Shown here in pieces: positions 13,715 through 24,500 of a DNA stretch of 64,000 nt (position 1 is its first letter; every line of letters starts with the position of its first letter). This DNA comes from Rhodococcus_G sp042754225 (GTDB lineage: Bacteria; Actinomycetota; Actinomycetes; Mycobacteriales; Mycobacteriaceae): the NCBI RefSeq assembly GCF_042754225.1, contig NZ_JBHZAH010000003.1, positions 41,233 to 105,232 on the forward strand. The letters are read 5' to 3'. A program made the position numbers and the translations under genes. The notes under the pieces are model-generated. The model did not search any database. It was not told the DNA's origin and saw only the letters and a program-made list of their open reading frames with translations.

Positions 13715-14497
13715 CTACGCGACCTGGAGCGAGCGCTTCGCCAGGCCCATCCAGAATCCGTCGATCACCTGCTGGGGCACCTGCCCGGGTTCGCTGGACG
13801 CGCCGAGCGTGACGAACAGCGGCGCGAAGTGCTCGATCGTGGGGTGCGCGTAGGGCATGCCGGGGGCCTTGGCACGGAAGTCGATCAGCGCGTCGACGTC
13901 GGCCGCGGCGATTCGTTCGGCGGCCCAGGCGTCGAAATCCGCGGACCAGCCCGGCGCGGTGGCGTTGGGCGTCCAGTCCCGCAGGAACGGCAGCCCGTGC
14001 GTGGCGAACCCGGATCCGACGATAAGCACACCCTGTTCGCGCAGCGGCCGCAGTCGTTCGCCGAGGTGCAGCAATCGCTCCGGGTCGAGGGTCGGCATCG
14101 AGATCTGCAGCACGGGGATGTCGGCGTTCGGGTACATCACGGTCAGCGGTACGTACGCACCGTGGTCGAGTCCGCGGTCGGGCTGGTGGACGACGGGCTC
14201 GTTGTCCGGCATGAGTGCGGCGACCTGCTGCGCCAGCTCCGGCGCCCCGGGCGAGCGGTAGGTCACCTGGTAGTACTTGCGATCGAATCCGCCGAAGTCG
14301 TAGACCAGCGGGGTGCCGGTGGTCACGGAACCGATGGTGAGCGGCGCCGATTCCCAGTGCGCGGAGACGACCAGGATCGCGGTCGGACGGGGCAGGTCGG
14401 CGGACCACCGGGCGAGCTGGGAGACCCACAGCTCGTCGTCGACGAGCGGCGGTGCACCGTGGCTGAGGTACAGCGCCGGCATTGCGAGGTCCGTCAT
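13715..14497 (-). CDS. Class III extradiol dioxygenase family protein (DODA/YgiD-like)
   Basis: 260-residue protein of the LigB/4,5-DOPA dioxygenase superfamily, non-haem Fe(II) enzymes that open catecholic rings. Candidate metal ligands are the His in LYLSHGAPPLVDD, the His in VVSAHWES, and the HGAYVPL and FATHGLPF motifs. The start MTDLAMPALYLSHG was chosen because the TTG at 14524 would put the operator palindrome inside the coding region. It is divergent from a MarR regulator with a palindrome between them, so inducible expression is likely. The substrate is unknown; YgiD-type proteins act on L-DOPA in vitro, but the physiological substrate here could be any catechol. Confidence 0.85.
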   Translation of the reverse strand: MTDLAMPALYLSHGAPPLVDDELWVSQLARWSADLPRPTAILVVSAHWESAPLTIGSVTTGTPLVYDFGGFDRKYYQVTYRSPGAPELAQQVAALMPDNEPVVHQPDRGLDHGAYVPLTVMYPNADIPVLQISMPTLDPERLLHLGERLRPLREQGVLIVGSGFATHGLPFLRDWTPNATAPGWSADFDAWAAERIAAADVDALIDFRAKAPGMPYAHPTIEHFAPLFVTLGASSEPGQVPQQVIDGFWMGLAKRSLQVA

Positions 14498-14512
14498 TTC
14501 GACTCCTTTAGA

Positions 14513-14524
14513 TTGAAGCTTCAA
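14513..14524. promoter_or_regulatory. Perfect 12-bp palindrome TTGAAGCTTCAA, likely MarR operator
   Basis: TTGAAGCTTCAA lies 15 bases upstream of the dioxygenase ATG and about 90 bases upstream of the marR start. Perfect symmetry, its size and its placement in a divergent MarR/target intergenic region fit a MarR-dimer site. No other palindrome of this quality was seen in the gap. Confidence 0.65.
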
Positions 14525-14613
14525 CTACAATAGGAGCAAACAGCGGCGGACGGCAAGTATTCCCGGGTGACGTGACAGCATGACCCGGTGGTGCACACGA
14601 CACGGGGGTTCAG

Positions 14614-15120
14614 ATGACTGTGAGTTCGGACGATTCGGGGGATCCGACGACTCGGTGGCTCAGCGACGAACAGCAGCGCGCCTGGCGCGAACTGGTCGCC
14701 CTGACGACCCGCCTGCCCGCGGCGCTGGACACCCAACTCCAGCGCGATTCGGGATTGACCCACTTCGAGTACTTCGTGCTCGCGGTCCTGTCCGAGGCAC
14801 CGCAGCGGCGCCTGCAGCTCAGCGTCCTCGCCGGTCAGGCGAACGCGTCGCTGTCGCGCCTGTCGCACGTCGTGACGAAGATGGAGAAGGCCGGCTGGGT
14901 CAGGCGCAAGAGCATCGTCGGCGCCCGCGGATCGCTCGCGGTCCTCACCGCGGCCGGGTACGCCAAGGTCGTCGCCGCCGCGCCCGGGCACGTGGAGACG
15001 GTGCAGGCGCTCGTCTTCGACGGCTTGGACGCCGATCACGTGCGCGAGCTCATCACGCTCGGCAAGACCATGGTCACCCAGCTCGACCGGGCGATCGCCG
15101 AGGGCACCGGCAAGGCCTGA
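14614..15120 (+). CDS. MarR family transcriptional regulator
   Basis: 168-residue winged-helix regulator. The predicted recognition region is LQLSVLAGQANASLSRLSHVV, followed by the wing KMEKAGWVRRKSIVGARGSL and the dimerisation helices. The organisation, divergent from a ring-cleavage dioxygenase gene with the palindrome TTGAAGCTTCAA between them, suggests repression of that gene and of itself, relieved by a phenolic ligand. The ATG at 14614 is the natural start. It converges on the tautomerase gene that follows. Confidence 0.9.
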   Translation: MTVSSDDSGDPTTRWLSDEQQRAWRELVALTTRLPAALDTQLQRDSGLTHFEYFVLAVLSEAPQRRLQLSVLAGQANASLSRLSHVVTKMEKAGWVRRKSIVGARGSLAVLTAAGYAKVVAAAPGHVETVQALVFDGLDADHVRELITLGKTMVTQLDRAIAEGTGKA

Positions 15121-15130
15121 GCGGCGGCCG

Positions 15131-15310
15131 TCACCCCAACGGCACGCCGCCGACACCCCAGTTCTCGCGCGGGACGTCGGTGAGCGTGACCCACACCTGG
15201 GCCGGGTTCTTCCCCGTCGCCTCCGCGTACGCCTTGGTGACGGCTTCGATGGTGGCTCGCTTCTGCTCGATGGTGAGCCCCGGCGTCTGGCTGATCTGAA
15301 TTAGTGGCAT
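15131..15310 (-). CDS. 4-oxalocrotonate tautomerase family protein
   Basis: 59-residue protein starting MPLIQISQTPGLTIEQKRA. Removal of Met would expose Pro1, the catalytic base of the tautomerase superfamily. The length (about 60) and the following VTKAYAEATGKNP helix fit 4-OT. Canonical 4-OT catalytic arginines cannot be assigned with certainty, so the substrate is open. Proximity to an extradiol dioxygenase hints at aromatic catabolism, but the genes are not in one transcript. It is divergent from the large PKS gene. Confidence 0.85.
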   Translation of the reverse strand: MPLIQISQTPGLTIEQKRATIEAVTKAYAEATGKNPAQVWVTLTDVPRENWGVGGVPLG

Positions 15311-15489
15311 GGAAAACACTGTGCCACCAGACGATTGACGCTGGGACGTCGACCGGGGAGACCCTGGGCCTGCCAGCCACCGGGCGAGACAGGTGGCAGC
15401 GGAGAAATCGCTGGTCAGACCTGCGCGATCGGCGCGCGCCCCGGTGGTCGGCAACCCCAAGACCGGGTAATGGTCTCTCTGTCGCGCCC

Positions 15490-15518
15490 TTCGACTTCGA
15501 GACCGCGGCGGATACAAT
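15490..15518 (+). promoter_or_regulatory. Candidate sigma-70-like promoter of the PKS gene
   Basis: TTCGAC (15490-15495), a 17-base spacer and TACAAT (15513-15518) lie about 47 bases upstream of the PKS ATG. A CTTCGA/TCGAAG inverted pair surrounds the element, and a GCCACC/GGTGGC hairpin lies further upstream at 15376-15397. The -35 match is weak. Confidence 0.4.
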
Positions 15519-15564
15519 CGAAGTTCCGCGCTGGCAGTGGGGGCTCGGATGGAAGCTGAACCGG

Positions 15565-18500
15565 ATGGCCGATCAAGCGAAGCTCCTTGAATACCTGAAG
15601 CGGGTCACCGCGGAGCTGTACCAGGCACGGGAGAAGCTTCGCGAGGCCGAAGGGGTGAGCCGGGAGCCGATCGCCGTCATCGGGATCGGCTGCAGGTTCC
15701 CCGGCGGGGTGCGATCGCCCCAGGACCTGTGGCGCCTGGTGGAATCCGGTTCGGACACCGTCTCCGGGTTCCCCGAGGACCGGGGCTGGGGCCTGGCGGA
15801 TCTCTACGATCCGAAGGCCGAGCAGTCCGGCAAGACCTACACGATGCAGGGCAGCTTCCTCGACGACCCGGCGGGGTTCGACCCCGAGGTCTTCGGCATC
15901 TCGCCCCGCGAGGCGCTGGCGATGGACCCCCAACAGCGACTTCTCCTCGAGACGAGCTGGGAGACGTTCGAACATGCGGGCATCGATCCGCGGTCGGTGC
16001 ACGGCCGCCGGGTCGGCGTCTTCACCGGGCTGTCCGGCATCGACTACGCGGCGCGAGCGGGCGGCATGCCGCCCGAGGACCTCGAGGGGTACTTCATCAC
16101 CGGCAACGCCATGAGCGTCGCGTCCGGCCGCGTTGCCTACAGCTTCGGCCTGAACGGACCCGCGATCACGGTGGACACCGCGTGTTCGTCGTCGCTGGTG
16201 TCCATCCACCTCGCCATGCAGGCGCTGCGCGGCGGCGAGTGCGAACTGGCGCTGGCGGGCGGGGCGACCGTCATGGCCACCCCCGCGGTATTCGTGGAGT
16301 TCAGCCGCCAGCGCGGACTGGCCAGGGACGGTCGGTGCAAGGCATTTTCCGCCGCTGCGGACGGCACGGCGTGGGGCGAGGGCGCGGGGATGGTCGCGTT
16401 GGAACGCCTGTCCGACGCAGAGCGCAGGGGTCGACGGGTACTGGCCGTCATCCGCGGCAGCGCGGTGAACCAGGACGGCGCCAGCAACGGCCTGACCGCC
16501 CCGAACAGGCAGGCTCAGGAGCGGGTGATCGCGCAGGCGCTGGCCAATGCGGGGCTCGGCCCGGGCGACGTCGACGCGGTCGAGGCGCACGGCACCGGGA
16601 CGAAGCTGGGCGATCCGATCGAGGCGTCCGCCCTGCTGGCCGCCTACGGTCGCGACCGTCCCGCCGACCGGCCGCTGTGGCTCGGCTCGGTGAAGTCGAA
16701 CCTCGGCCACACCCAGGCGGCCGCCGGCGTCGCCGGGGTGATCAAGATGATCATGGCGATGCGGCACGGCGTCCTGCCGAGGACATTGCACGTCGACCGG
16801 CCGACACCACACGTCGACTGGTCCGCCGGTTCGGTGTCGCTGCTCACCGAGAACCGGGAGTGGCCGGGGTCCGATCGACCCCGACGGGCGGCGGTCTCGT
16901 CGTTCGGCATCAGCGGCACCAACGCGCACGTCGTCCTCGAGGAGTCCCCACCGGTCGAGTCGCGGGCGGGGGAATCAGCATCTCCCCCGGACGAAGTCGT
17001 GGCCTGGTTCGTGTCGGGCCACACCGAGAACGCGCTGCGCGCCCAGGCCGAGCGGTTGCGCGAATACGTCACCGAGCACCCCGACCTGACGCCGACCGAG
17101 GTGGCAGGTGCGCTGCTGGGTTCCCGTGCCGCGTTCGACCACCGCGCCGCCGTGATCGGCACACGGACGCAGAGCCTGTCGAGCGGACTCGATGCGCTCA
17201 GCAGAGGCGCGCCCAGCGCTGACGTCGTGACCGGCGTGGCGTTGGAAGCCGGTGACCGGCCGGTGTTCGTCTTCCCAGGCCAGGGTTCGCAGTGGGTGGG
17301 CATGGCCACCGAACTGCTGGACACGTCGCCGGTGTTCGCCGACATCGTGCGCGAGTGCGCCGACGCGCTGGCTCCGCACACCGATTTCTCGCTGCTGGAC
17401 GTGCTGCGTGACGGCGATCCCGCGGCACTGGACCGCGTCGACGTGGTGCAACCGGCGCTGTTCGCGACGATGGTCGGTCTGGCGGAACTGTGGCGCTCCC
17501 ACGGCGTCGAACCGGCGGCCGTCGTCGGACATTCCCAGGGCGAGATCGCGGCCGCCTGTGTCGCGGGCGCGCTGGACCTGTCGGACGCGGCACTTGTCGT
17601 GGCCGCGCGCAGCAGGGTGATCGGCACGTCGGCTCGGCGTGGCGGCGGGATGGCCTCGGTGGCGCTGCCGCCGGACATCGTGCGGGAGAAGATTCAACCC
17701 TGGGCCGGCACCGTCGAGGTCGCGGCGATCAACGGGCCGTCCGCGACGGTGATCTCCGGCCCCGTCGACGCGCTCGACATCCTGGTCGAGCAACTGCAGG
17801 GCGACGGCGTCCAGGCCAGGCGGATCGCGGTGGAGTACGCCTCGCACTGCGCGGACGTCTCGGTCCTGCGTGACCCAATTCTCGACGTCCTCGCCTCGAT
17901 CACCCCCCGCCGGTCGCGGATTCCGTTCTACTCGTCGGTCACCGGTGGCGTGCTGGACGGCACCGCACTGGACGCGGACTACTGGTACCGGAACCTGCGA
18001 CGGACGGTCCGGTTCGAGGAAGCGACGAGATCGCTGGCCGCGGACGGGTATCGGCTGTTCGTCGAGTCGTGCAGCCACCCCGTCCTCACCGTGCCGTTGC
18101 AGGAAACCCTCGACGCGGCGGGCGTCGCCGGCCGTGCCGTCGGCACCATCCGGCGCGGCCGCGCGGGTCTACGCCAGTTCACCGCCGCACTCGCAGAGGC
18201 GCGGGTGTACGGACTGCACGTCGAGTGGGATCGGGTGGGCTGGGCTCGACACGGGGATCGGCACCGGTGGGTGGACCTACCCACGTACGCCTTTCAGCAC
18301 CGCCGCTACTGGCTGGAAACCCCGGTGCCACAAGGCGATTTCGCGTCGACGGGGATGGAATCGGCCGGACACCCGATGCTCGCCGCGGCGGTCGAGCTCG
18401 GCGACGGCCGGGGCACGGTGTTCACGGGTCTGCTGTCCCCGCAACGCCTTCCGTGGCTGAGCGACCACGGCGTCACGGGCACCGTCATTCTGCCCGGCAC

Positions 18501-21500
18501 GGCTTTCGTGGAGCTCGCCCTGCACGCGGGAAACCGCATGGGATGCGGCCGGATAGAGGAACTCGCCATCGAGGCACCCCTGGTGATCCCTGCCGAGGGC
18601 GAGGTGGCATTGCAGGTGAGCGTGCTCGCCGACGGTGACGCGGGCCGATCCACGGTGTCGGTGCACTCCCGGCCCGCGGATGCCCCGCAGGACACCCCCT
18701 GGACCCGGCACGCCACCGGCACGCTCACGGCGGGCGTGGGCACCGCCGACTCCCCCGTCCAGCAGTGGCCGCCCGCCGACGCCACGCCGATCGACGTCCG
18801 AGGTCTGTACGACGTGCTCGACGAGGCCGGCTACGAGTACGGCCCGGCCTTCCGCGGTCTGCGGGCGGCGTGGCGGTGCGGCGACGACCTGTACGGCGAG
18901 GTGCGGCTGAGCGGGGAGGACCCGGCCGCGGCGGTCGCGGGGTACGGGATCCACCCGGCGGTGCTCGACGCGGCCTTGCACGTGATTGCGCTGCAACATG
19001 TGAATGATGGAGCCCCGGACTCCGGTGTCCGGCTGCCGTTCGCCTGGGACACGGTACAGCTGCACGCCGTGGACGCCGCCGCCGTGCGCGTGCACGTCAC
19101 CACAACCGGACCCGAGCGCTACCGGGTCTCCGTGTACGACACGGCGGGGCGACCGGTGTTGACCGCCCGATCGCTGGCGCTGCGACCGCTCGGGGACACG
19201 GACGTGCCTGCCGCCGGGGCCCGCGACAGCCTCTACCGCGTGGAGTGGATACCGGTGGGCGCGTCCAGCGCCGCGCCGGCAGACCTGATGCCGCTCGCGG
19301 AGGCGCTTGCCGGCGGTGATCCGGCAGGCCGCGTGCTGTGGCTCGACCTCGAACCGGGCGACGAACCGGACATGCCGGCTCGCGCGCACGCCGCCACGGA
19401 CGCGACGTTGCGGGCGGTCCAGTCGTGGCTCCGCGAGGATCGCCTGGCCGAGACCCGCTTGCTGGTCACGACCAGGCTCGCGGTGGCGGTCCGCGACGAC
19501 GAACCGGTCGACGACGTGTCGGCCGCGTCCGCGTGGGGACTCGTCGGCGCGGTGCAGAACGAGCACCCGGACCGCATCACGCTGGTCGACCTGGACGCAC
19601 CCGCCGGTGATCCTTCGTTGATCTCCATGGCCCTGGCCTGCAACGAACCTCAGCTCGCCGTCCGGGACGGTGCACTGCTGGCGCCCATGCTCGCAGCGGT
19701 GACGCCCGCGTCGGCGGCGCCCGAACCGGGATCCGCAGTCTTCGGCGCGGACGGCACGGTCCTGATCACCGGCGGCAAGGGAACCATCGGCAGACTGATC
19801 GCCCGCCACCTCGTCGCGCGGCACGGGGTGCGCCGGCTGGTACTGACCGGCCGGCACGCGCTCGATGCCGAGCGTGCGGCCGAACTGCGCGCCGAGTTCG
19901 CCGAGTCGGGGGCGGAGGTCAGCATCGTCGCCTGCGACGTGGCCGACCGCGCTGCGCTGGCGGCTCTCCTCGCCGACATTCCGGACCTGTCCGGTGTGAT
20001 CCACGCCGCCGGGGTGCTCGAGGACGCCACCGCCGCCACGTTGACCGAGCACCAGTTGCACGGCGTCCTTCGACCCAAGGTGGACGGCGCCTGGCATCTG
20101 CACGAACTCACCCGGGACCGCGACTTGTCGGCGTTCGTGCTGTTCTCCTCCGCGGCGGGCGTGCTCGGCGGCGCGGGTCAGGCGAACTACGCGGCGGCGA
20201 ATGTCTTCCTCGACGCACTCGCGCAGCACCGCCGCGCCCGCGGGCTGCCCGCGACGTCCATGGCCTGGGGCCTGTGGGACCGGCCCAGCGGGATGACGTC
20301 CCATCTGAATGCTGCCGACCTCGACCGGTTGCAGCGCAGTGGCATCGACACCATCAGCCCGGAGTCGGGCCTGGCCCTGTTCGACGCTGCCCTCGCGGTG
20401 AACCGTCCGTTGATCGTGCCGATCCGGCTCTCCACGCGGGCCTCGCGATCCGAGCGTGAGTCGCTGCCGCCGATCCTGCGCCGAGTGCTCGGCGTCCGTC
20501 GTCGCGCCACCGCCGCCGCCGATTCCCCGACCGGCCTGGCCGTGGAGTTGCGGGCGCTGGACCCCGGTGAGCGGCACAGCCGAGTGCTCGACATCGTCAC
20601 CACCCACGTGGCGGCCGTGCTGGGTCACGAAGGCAAGGAGGCGATCGACCCGGAACGTGCCTTCAAACAACTCGGTTTCGACTCGCTTACCGCCGTGCAA
20701 CTGCGCAATCAGCTGGCGACCGCGACCGGTGTGCGGCTGGCCGCGACGGTGGTGTTCGACCATCCCACCGCCGACGCGCTCACTCAGGAGCTGGTGGCGC
20801 GCCTGCTCGGGGACGACGCGGCTGCGCAGCAGGCCGGTCCGGCACGTGCCCGCAGGGACGACGACCCGATCGCGATCGTGGGAATGGCATGCAGATACCC
20901 GGGCAAGGTGTACTGCCCGGAAGACCTGTGGCGCCTCGTCCGCGACGGCCGCAACGCCGTGGGCGCGTACCCCCACAACCGGGGCTGGAATCTCGACGAG
21001 GTGTACGACCCCGACCCGAATCGGGCCGGCACCACGTACATGAAGGAGGGCGGGTTCCTCTACGACGCAGACGAATTCGATGCCGCGTTCTTCGGCATCA
21101 GCCCGCGCGAGGCGATCGCGATGGACCCGCAGCACCGACTGCTCCTCGAGAGCGCCTGGGAAGCCTTGGAGCAGGCGGGGATCCAGCCGACCGCTCCCGG
21201 ACTCTCCGACACCGGCGTGTACGTCGGGCTGATGGGCGGCGACTACGGCTTCCACCTGATGACTCAGCGCAACGTCGACGCCGAGGGCTACCTGATGACC
21301 GGTACGAGCAACAGCGTGGCGTCGGGCCGGATCTCCTACTCCCTCGGCTTCACCGGTCCCGCGGTCACCGTGGACACCGCCTGCTCGTCGTCGCTGGTGG
21401 CCATGCATCTCGCGGCGCGGGCGCTCCGCGACGGGGAATGCGCATTGGCGCTGGCCGGCGGTGCGACGGTGATGGCCACCCCCGGTGTGCTGATCGAGTT

Positions 21501-24500
21501 CAGCCGCCAACGCGGGCTCGCCTCGGACGGGCGGTGCAAGCCGTTCTCCGACCGGGCCGACGGCACCGGACTCAGCGAGGGCGCGGGAATGGTGGTGCTG
21601 GAGCGGCTCGGCGACGCCCGGCGCAACGGCCACCGGGTGCTGGCCATCATTCGCGGATCGGCTGTCAACCAGGACGGGGCCTCCAACGGATTGACCGCCC
21701 CGAACGGGCCGTCGCAGGAACGGGTCATCCGCCAAGCGCTGGCCGACGCCGCGCTCGGCCCCACAGACATCGACGCCGTGGAAGCCCACGGCACCGGCAC
21801 GACGCTGGGTGACCCGATCGAGGCGCAGGCGCTGCTGGCCGCGTACGGGCAGGGCCGGGAGGGCCGGCCGCTCTGGCTCGGATCCGTCAAGTCGAACATC
21901 GGCCACTCCCAGGCGGCGGCCGGCGTCGCGGGCGTGATCAAGATGGTGATGGCGATGCGCCACGGGATACTGCCCCCGAGCCTGCACGGCGACCTCCCGA
22001 CCCGGCACGTCGACTGGACCGCGGGCGAGGTCTCGCTCCTCGCCGAATCGGTTGCCTGGCCGGAGACCGGACGACCCCGTCGGGCGGCCGTCTCGTCGTT
22101 CGGCATCAGCGGCACCAACTCGCACATGATCCTCGAACAGCCCCCCGAGGACGCGGCCCCGGAGGTCCCGCCGCCGTCGGCGTCACCACTGGTCTGGGTG
22201 ATCTCCGGAAAGACCGGGGATGCCATGCGGGCGCAGGCCACCCGGTTGGCGGAGTTTCTCGACAGGGACGAGTCCGAGCTCCCGGATCCGGCCGACCTCG
22301 CCTACTCACTGGCCACCACCCGATCCGGTTTCGCCCATCGCGCCGCGGTGATCGGAACAACTCTGGCCGACCTGCGCGACGGCCTCTCCCGAGTCGCCAC
22401 GGGGCGACCGGGCGGCAACGTTGTCGCCGGGACGAGCGCTCGCGGAAAGACGGCATTCATGTTCACCGGCCAAGGTGCCCAGCGCATCGGGATGGGCCGT
22501 GGCCTCTACGACACCTTTCCCGTGTTCGCGGGAGCCCTGGACGAGGTCTGCTCCGCGCTCGACGAACATGTGGAAACCCCTTTGCGGCACGTGATCTGGG
22601 GTGACGCCGCGGGTGGCGACGCGAAGCTCGACAGCACCGAATACACCCAGCCGGCACTGTTCGCCATCGAGGTCGCGCTCTATCGGCTGCTGCGGGACTG
22701 GGGCATCACCCCCGACTACCTGATCGGCCATTCGATCGGCGAGGTCACCGCGGCACACGTCGCGGGGGTGTTCACCCTGCCCGATGCGGCCGCACTGGTG
22801 GGCGAGCGTGGACGGTTGATGCAGTCGACCGAACCGGGTCGGATGATCGCTGTACGGGCCCGCGAGGAGGACGTCCTGCCGCGGATCGACGGCCGCCTCG
22901 AACTCGCGGCCGTCAACGGCGCCGAATCCGTCGTCCTCGCGGGCCGCGAACGCGACGTGCGCGACGTCGCCTCCGAACTGTCCGCCGCCGGACTGAAGAC
23001 CACGAGCCTGCGGGTCGAGCGGGCCTTCCATTCGATCCTGATGAACCCCGTCCTCGACCAGTTCGCCGCCATGGTGTCCAGGCTGACGCCGCAGCCGCCG
23101 ACGATTCCGGTCGTCTCCAACGTCACCGGGCGCGTCGCTACGTCCGAGGAACTCATGTCCCCGGAGTACTGGACCCGTCACCTCCGGCATGCGGTGCGTT
23201 TCCACGACGGCATCGGTGCCCTCGACGAACTCGGCGTCACCCGCCTCGTCGAGGTCGGTCCCGGCGCGACTCTGGCGGCCTTGGCCGCCGAGGTCGTCCC
23301 GAACACGATCGCCACGCTGCCCGGACGCGGAGACGAAACACACGCGATCATCGAGGCGGTCGCTGCCGCCTACGTGCAGGGCGTGGCGATCGACTGGGAT
23401 CGGGTACTCCCCGGTCGCCGACGGGTTGCCTTGCCCACCTACGCGTTCCAACGCCGCTCCTACTGGCCGACAGCGCCCACCCGGCACACCGGCGATCCGA
23501 CCGAGCTGGGTCTGACGCCGGCCGATCATCCGCTGCTCGGTGCCGCGGTGACGCTCGACGACGGTGCGACCCTGTTCACCGGACAGCTGTCGCTGCACCG
23601 GGATCCGTGGCTCGCGGGGCCGTCGGTCGACGACGAGCCGTCGACCGACGACGCGAAGACGCTGTCGCCAGCCGTGCTCGTCGAACTCGCCCTGCACGCG
23701 GCCCACCACGTCGGTCTCGACCACATCGCCGAACTCACCCTGCACCAACCGCTGATCCTCTCGTCGTCGGAACTGATGTCGGTTCGGGTGCTGGTCACGC
23801 CCGCGGACACCGACGACAGTCGCTCCGTCGTTCTCTCGTCGAGCCCGAGTGGGTCCGAGGGCTCCGATACCTGGGTCCGGAACGCTTCGGCGACGATCGA
23901 CGACGTCGTCGGCCCCGCCGCCGGTGTGCCGCACCAGGTCCCGGGCGACGCCGAGGACGAGGTGTGCGTCGAGGAAGGCACGGACACCAGCGGCTACGGC
24001 ATCCATCCGGAGCTGTTGCAGGCGGCGCTCGAGCCCGTCCTCGGGCCGGACGACTGGCCGCTGACCTGGTCCGGAATCCGTCTGCACGCCGTCGGCGCGG
24101 AGGCGGTGACGGCGCGGTTCGTTCCCGGCGAGGACAGCAGGTACCGCGTCGCCCTCGACGACCCCGCCGGCGAGCCGGTGCTGACCGTGGATGCGCTGCG
24201 GGTCGTGCCCAGGGCGGTCGACGGGGCAGGCGCGGGCGGCAGGGCGGCCCCGCCGCTGCACCGGCTGACCTGGATTCCGGTCGAGGGCCCCTTGACGGAG
24301 CCGACAACCGGACCGATGGTCGTCCTCGGCTCCGAGTGGCCGGGCGAGCAGGGCGATCGTTCGACCTTCCCCAGCCATCCCGACCTGGCGGCGCTGCGAA
24401 CCGCGATGGAGTCTGCGCCCGACGACGGCGACCGGGTCCCGTGGACGGTGCTGGCCGGATGCGGCACCGGGGACGAGCACGGTCCGGACGCGACCCACGA

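Noticed and set aside
15304..15564. Longer N terminus of the modular PKS from 15304
   Set aside because: The frame is open, but the extra 87 residues are Arg/Trp-rich and not PKS-like. The candidate promoter lies inside this stretch, and the ATG at 15565 opens the docking segment.
19200..19770. Enoylreductase domain between DH1 and KR1
   Set aside because: The segment matches the structural half of a KR (EWIP, WGLVGAVQNEHPDR); no ER NADPH motif is present. The same holds for module 2.
18277..22125. 1282-codon open frame on the minus strand inside the PKS
   Set aside because: It is the antisense shadow of PKS module 1 and the start of module 2, where the opposite frame encodes intact KS, AT, DH, KR and ACP motifs.
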